Source: Candidatus Thorarchaeota archaeon (GTDB taxonomy: Archaea; Asgardarchaeota; Thorarchaeia; Thorarchaeales; Thorarchaeaceae). Taken from it: a DNA stretch of 64,000 nt. Shown one piece after another: positions 59,827 to 64,000 of this stretch. Position 1 is the stretch's first letter; every line of letters starts with the position of its first letter. The notes beneath the pieces were generated by a model. That model searched no databases and was not told where the DNA came from. It saw only the letters and a program-made list of their open reading frames with translations. A program made the position numbers and the translations under genes. The stretch covers positions 194,327 through 258,326 of the forward strand of contig DXJO01000006.1 of the NCBI GenBank assembly GCA_019057475.1, given 5' to 3'.

Positions 59827-61344
59827 ATGGATGCTTATGATGAACTAATGACCAAGGCGAAAGAAATCACCCATTTGCGATTAATCGCAGGCGTCGCTCA
59901 TTGGGACCTTGAAACCTATATGCCTCCAAAGGGCGTGATGCAGAGAAGTGAACAACTTGCAGCTATGAGCAAGCACATACACAGAATGTTCACCAGTCCA
60001 GAGGTCGGGAAGCTACTTGGTGAAGCCGAAAAGGTATCTTCACTGAACGAGGTCAAAAAGCGGAATCTATTCCTAGTCCGTATCAAATACGACGAGCAAA
60101 CGAAGGTCCCGGGGGAGCTTGTGGCCAAACTGGCTAAACAGCGGGCGCTTACCACAAACACCTGGAAGAAGGCAAAAGCCAAACAAGATTGGAAAATGTT
60201 CGAGCCGGACCTTCAGAAGCTTGTTGACCTATCGCGAGAGAAAACCGAGATCATCATGAAGGTCAAGGGAACCAAGACGCTCTACGATACGCTCTTGGAT
60301 GACTACGAGAGAGGAATGACTGCTAGCATGGTTTCGAAAGTTTTCAAGGAACTAAGAAACAGTCTAGTGCCCCTGACTGAGAAATGTGCGGAGGCCTCCA
60401 AAAACGTAGATCCAAGCCTACTGAGGAAGACAGTACCAATCGATGCACAGAGGAAGATAGCAACCGATCTTGCAACATTGATTGGCTACGACACAACATC
60501 TGATGAGGCGGGGGGCCGCATCGATGAAACCGAGCATCCTTTCACCACAGGCTACTACGATGACGTTAGAATCACGGTGAAGTATCACGAAGATAATGCT
60601 GGTTCAATGGTCTTCGCCATTCTTCACGAAGGCGGTCATGCCTTATACGAGCAGAATCTGAATCCCGACTGGAAATTCCAGCCCGTGGGAAATGCAGCTA
60701 GCTACGGAATTCATGAGTCAATGTCACGGTTCGTCGAAAACATGGTAGGAAGGTCTCCTGAGTTCTGGCAATTCTATCTACCAAGGCTGAACGAACTCAC
60801 TAACGGTGCTTTCTCTGGAATCCCGCTCGATCAATTCGTGAAGACTACGAACCTCGTAACCCCATCAAAGATACGCATTGAAGCAGACGAAGTGACCTAT
60901 TCGCTCCACATCATAATTCGATTCGAGATTGAGCAAGCTCTCTTCGCAGACAAAGTCACAGTATCAGAGCTGCCCAGTCTTTGGAACGAGAAGTACGAGG
61001 AGTATTTGGGATTGGAAATCCAGAATGACTCTGAAGGAGTCCTGCAGGACACTCACTGGGGAAGCGGTCTCTATGGGTACTTCCCGAGCTATGCGTTGGG
61101 CAATGTCTACGATGGTATGTGGCTCGAGAAGCTTGACAAGGATATGCCAGACTGGCTGAACCATGTTTGCGCAGGGGAGATAACCACTATCACCAAGTGG
61201 CTTGCTGAAAACATCCAACATCAAGCATCACTGTATGATCCTGGTGACTTGGCCGAGCGAGTAACCGGCAAGAAGCTCACGGCCAAACCATTCTTGGAGT
61301 ACGTTGAGCAGAAGTACTCGAATCTCTTCGGTTTCCAAATTTAG
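59827..61344 (+). CDS. carboxypeptidase Taq (M32)
   Basis: ILHEGGHALYEQNL (HExxH), GIHESMSRFVENMVGRS, DTHWGSGLYGYFPSYALGN. Confidence 0.94.
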   Translation: MDAYDELMTKAKEITHLRLIAGVAHWDLETYMPPKGVMQRSEQLAAMSKHIHRMFTSPEVGKLLGEAEKVSSLNEVKKRNLFLVRIKYDEQTKVPGELVAKLAKQRALTTNTWKKAKAKQDWKMFEPDLQKLVDLSREKTEIIMKVKGTKTLYDTLLDDYERGMTASMVSKVFKELRNSLVPLTEKCAEASKNVDPSLLRKTVPIDAQRKIATDLATLIGYDTTSDEAGGRIDETEHPFTTGYYDDVRITVKYHEDNAGSMVFAILHEGGHALYEQNLNPDWKFQPVGNAASYGIHESMSRFVENMVGRSPEFWQFYLPRLNELTNGAFSGIPLDQFVKTTNLVTPSKIRIEADEVTYSLHIIIRFEIEQALFADKVTVSELPSLWNEKYEEYLGLEIQNDSEGVLQDTHWGSGLYGYFPSYALGNVYDGMWLEKLDKDMPDWLNHVCAGEITTITKWLAENIQHQASLYDPGDLAERVTGKKLTAKPFLEYVEQKYSNLFGFQI

Positions 61345-61376
61345 GAGAACACGGAGCGAGGAGGAACAGGGTAAGG

Positions 61377-62237
61377 TTGAGAAAAATCACTCTGAATCTT
61401 GAGGAGAAGACATATCTTCCGGGGGATCGAATCGAAGGATTAGTTACTGTTAGTACAGACGAATACTTCGAGTGCAATCGAGTTGTTTTATCAATCAAAG
61501 GACAGGAACGATCGAGAGTTGTAAGGGGAAGTGGAAAATCACGTCGCGTCTATCTGGAAAGAAAACACCATATCGATGAGCAAATCGAACTCGTTGGTTC
61601 TACTGGTATGCAAGCTGGCAAAACCAATTTCCCTTTCAGCTTCGTACTTCCAAGAAACATCCCAGGTAGTTTCCAAGGGACGTACGGCAAGATAGAGTAC
61701 AAGCTGGAAGCGAAAGTCGAGATCTCGTGGGCTACCGACCCTAAGGCCAGGCAGAAGATTACAATTGACATGAAGCAAGAGATGGCGAATGAACAGTCAG
61801 TGTACGAGAATCTTGATGACAACGATGCAAGACTATTGAGCGTTCAATTGCCAAGCGACATGATTCATCTGGGGCAGGACTACCCCATCAAACTGATGGT
61901 CAGCAGTGAAACGAAGATTAGAGGTGTCAGAATAGAGCTAGTGTACCATGAGTTCGTTTCGCCCAGGGGACACAAGGCTACAAGAAAGCAAACACTTGCT
62001 AAGCTGTATTTGGAAGAGCTCGAGTTGCCACGCGAAATGTGGATTGATGCAGCAATCGGTACACAAGGCGAATGGTTGCAGCCCTTCAAATCCGAACTCA
62101 TCGAAACATACTATAAACTGAAAGTGACCCTAGATATCGCGTGGCGTATTGACAAGACGATTTGGATTCCGCTCAAGATAACCCATGAGCTTAACCAGAA
62201 TGATGAAAAAGACCCGTTCGCGTTTGGCTTCTACTAG
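61377..62237 (+). CDS. arrestin-fold domain protein
   Basis: YLPGDRIEGLVTVSTDEYFECNRVVLSIKGQERSRV...FPFSFVLPRNIPGSFQGTYGKIEYKLEAKVEI matches the Arrestin_N pattern. Confidence 0.75.
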   Translation: MRKITLNLEEKTYLPGDRIEGLVTVSTDEYFECNRVVLSIKGQERSRVVRGSGKSRRVYLERKHHIDEQIELVGSTGMQAGKTNFPFSFVLPRNIPGSFQGTYGKIEYKLEAKVEISWATDPKARQKITIDMKQEMANEQSVYENLDDNDARLLSVQLPSDMIHLGQDYPIKLMVSSETKIRGVRIELVYHEFVSPRGHKATRKQTLAKLYLEELELPREMWIDAAIGTQGEWLQPFKSELIETYYKLKVTLDIAWRIDKTIWIPLKITHELNQNDEKDPFAFGFY

Positions 62238-62293
62238 GTGGGCTGTCTGCCGAAGCCGTTGAACTAGAAAGTACCCCAAAAAGAAAGAGAGAA

Positions 62294-62317
62294 GGAAGCC
62301 CTGAAACCAAGGCTTCC
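62294..62317 (+). terminator. hairpin downstream of the arrestin-like gene
   Basis: GGAAGCC-ctgaaaccaa-GGCTTCC. Confidence 0.4.
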
Positions 62318-62424
62318 AGCTTAGGTATCATTACCGTTCATTGTAAACCTAATAATGGTTTTATACAGTTCACCACAAAGCATAAATAGGAATTCATCGT
62401 ATTTTTTACAAAGGCGAGCTGCCA

Positions 62425-62583
62425 ATGAACACGAACAAGAAATACTACATCAGAACCAAAGGCAAGGAACGTAGAGTGTTCTTTGACTCGAAAACAAGAT
62501 AGTACTACTACAAGCAAGGCAGAGGCAAGGTCTTCCTGTCACAGGACGGACTCTCACGCCTCTACTACAGGGAGGCACACTAA
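62425..62583 (+). CDS. small ORF of the integrase cassette, interrupted by in-frame TAG at 62500-62502
   Basis: MNTNKKYYIRTKGKERRVFFDSKTR(TAG)YYYKQGRGKVFLSQDGLSRLYYREAH; stop overlaps the next start (TAATG). Confidence 0.5.
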
Positions 62584-62885
62584 TGACTGTTATGAAGAAA
62601 CGGTTCAAGTGCCGAACATGCGGCAAAGAGTTCGCATATCACAAGGCCTTCCAGAAGCACAGAAAGGCACACACGAAGGAGGAGATGATGAGTCGCAGAA
62701 AGGCACAAGGTCTGATCTGCGGCGCATACTCAAAATATTGGAAGGATATCAAGCAGTGTTCTATCTGGGGTCCAAGGACCATCCATACTTCTACTCCGAT
62801 TTGGGAGCCTGATACTATTTGCACTCTGGCATTCTGCCAACATGTGAAGGGCGAACCCAAAAATTTTCACGAGGAGGAACATTGA
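62583..62885 (+). CDS. small C2H2 zinc-finger protein
   Basis: FKCRTCGKEFAYHKAFQKHRKAH; stop directly abuts the integrase start (TGA ATG). Confidence 0.75.
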   Translation: MTVMKKRFKCRTCGKEFAYHKAFQKHRKAHTKEEMMSRRKAQGLICGAYSKYWKDIKQCSIWGPRTIHTSTPIWEPDTICTLAFCQHVKGEPKNFHEEEH

Positions 62886-64000
62886 ATGAAAAAACTGCGA
62901 AAAGAATACCGTGAATATCTGGACAAGAAGACAAAATTGAAACCAACGACAAGGAAGGACCAAGAGATAATCTTGAGGAACTTCCCGCCGATTGGAAGAC
63001 TGAATGCCGCTTATTTCCGGTCTCTTATGAGAGAGAAAAAAGATTCGGGAGAAGAGAAGTATTCAGCTTTCACAATCTGGAAGCGCTACGGATTGGCCAA
63101 GAGGGTCTTGGAGTCTCATGGGATTGAACACGACTTGGACACACTGAAGAAAGACGACCTGCCAAGTCTGCATGACAAAGAACCCGTGACCCAGAAAGAC
63201 TTGTACACATCTGATGAGTTGAAGCGGATGTTCGCCGCCTGCAAGAACAGTCGGGACCGTGCACTACTTGAGATGTTATACGAGTCTGCGGCAAGGGCAA
63301 GCGAATTGATTTCCTTGCAGGTTGAAGACATTAAATTCGGTAATGACCCCAACAACGGGCCACACTACAGTATAACAGTCGTCGGCAAGACCGGCACTCG
63401 GACCATTCCGATGGGTCACAGCGTCGTTGCATTACGGGCTTTGTTGAATGTGCATCCTTTATTGAAAGACAAATCAAAGGATGACTACAAAGGACCACTC
63501 TTTGTCTCTGCCACTGGGTCACATCGCCAGATAATACGCAGTCACTTGTATTTGATCGTAAAAGCCGCACTGGAGGACGCAGGCATAACGGGCAAGAGGA
63601 AAATCGTCCATATGTTTCGCCACACCAGAGCCACCGAATTAGTCAACCGTGGAGTGCGTGGACCACTACTGTGTAAATTCATGGGGTGGAGCTTGAAATC
63701 AAACATGGAACAAGTCTACGTGCACCTATCGACGAGTGACATCGAAAACGAGATGGCCGAAAAGGTCTATGGCCGCCAAGTCGTTGAGAGGAGAGGCCAG
63801 ATGGTCGAGGCCAAGTCGTGCCCTTCGTGTTCGCAAGACGGGATGGATATGGCGGCAGTGTTTTGTTCTGCGTGCGGATTCCCATTAACAAAGAACGGTG
63901 TGCGACTTGCCGAAGAAAGAACTGACGACTTGGAAGCAAGAATATCGAGCTTGGAGAATTTGATACGTGACGTGGCTAACGGCAAGGTGCCAGTCGATGA
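62886..64000 (+). CDS. tyrosine recombinase/integrase, C-terminal zinc ribbon, truncated by window end
   Basis: Translated by hand: YESAARASELISLQ (Arg), VVGKTGTRTIPM (Lys), HMFRHTRATELVNRG (HxxR), MGWS, QVYVHLS (Tyr); CPSCSQDGMDMAAVFCSACG. Absent from the ORF track because it has no stop in the window. Confidence 0.92.
   Translation, partial: MKKLRKEYREYLDKKTKLKPTTRKDQEIILRNFPPIGRLNAAYFRSLMREKKDSGEEKYSAFTIWKRYGLAKRVLESHGIEHDLDTLKKDDLPSLHDKEPVTQKDLYTSDELKRMFAACKNSRDRALLEMLYESAARASELISLQVEDIKFGNDPNNGPHYSITVVGKTGTRTIPMGHSVVALRALLNVHPLLKDKSKDDYKGPLFVSATGSHRQIIRSHLYLIVKAALEDAGITGKRKIVHMFRHTRATELVNRGVRGPLLCKFMGWSLKSNMEQVYVHLSTSDIENEMAEKVYGRQVVERRGQMVEAKSCPSCSQDGMDMAAVFCSACGFPLTKNGVRLAEERTDDLEARISSLENLIRDVANGKVPVD

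Larger units (their letters stand above)
62425..64000 (+). mobile_element. left portion of a putative integrated element (integrase cassette)
   Basis: Three coupled ORFs ending in a tyrosine recombinase; boundaries and att sites not determinable here. Confidence 0.5.

Noticed and set aside
62483-62812. 109-aa ORF overlapping the C2H2-finger gene
   Set aside because: Alternate frame of the cassette; no family motif, although the frame reads moderately protein-like after 62690, so a frameshift there cannot be fully excluded.
1-64000. Genome-wide TAG recoding
   Set aside because: TAG ends several complete proteins here (for example the ATPase at 11-13, M32 at 61342-61344, arrestin-like at 62235-62237), so TAG works as a normal stop. 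Only site-specific readthrough or mutation remains possible.
1-64000. tRNA, rRNA, SRP RNA, RNase P RNA and CRISPR arrays
   Set aside because: I scanned intergenic gaps by eye for T-arm-like GGTTCRAATCC and regular repeats and found none; a tRNAscan-SE/Infernal run would be decisive.

Overview
This 64-kb window is archaeal chromosome, and its gene content is most consistent with an Asgard (possibly Thorarchaeota-type) archaeon. That lineage call is an inference from eukaryote-like genes (a Ras/Rab-superfamily small GTPase and an arrestin-fold protein) next to archaeal-type proteins; I could not test it by search. The window holds about 45 supportable genes. They include an ArsA/Get3-like ATPase preceded by two paralogous ~100-aa proteins, CstA, PfkA, CorA, FetAB-like ABC genes, Pcp, PepF (M3), carboxypeptidase Taq (M32), an isoaspartyl peptidase, DUF389, LysE and EamA transporters, response regulators and histidine-kinase-like genes. 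Five very large surface proteins are present: one 2652-aa gingipain-like (C25) protease, one 1252-aa paralogous ectodomain protein, and three NosD-like beta-helix proteins. The right end carries a translationally coupled cassette ending in a tyrosine recombinase that runs off the window. No rRNA, tRNA or CRISPR array was recognised. The strongest second-look items are: (1) the ArsA/Get3-like ATPase with its twin small proteins; (2) a small-GTPase operon with a 435-aa sensor/winged-helix-like protein that has a paralog 10 kb away beside a kinase-like ATPase; (3) an arrestin-fold protein; (4) in-frame amber codons inside a histidine kinase and inside an integrase-cassette ORF; (5) a GNAT gene with two independent lesions; (6) a C-terminal anchor module shared by all five giant surface proteins.
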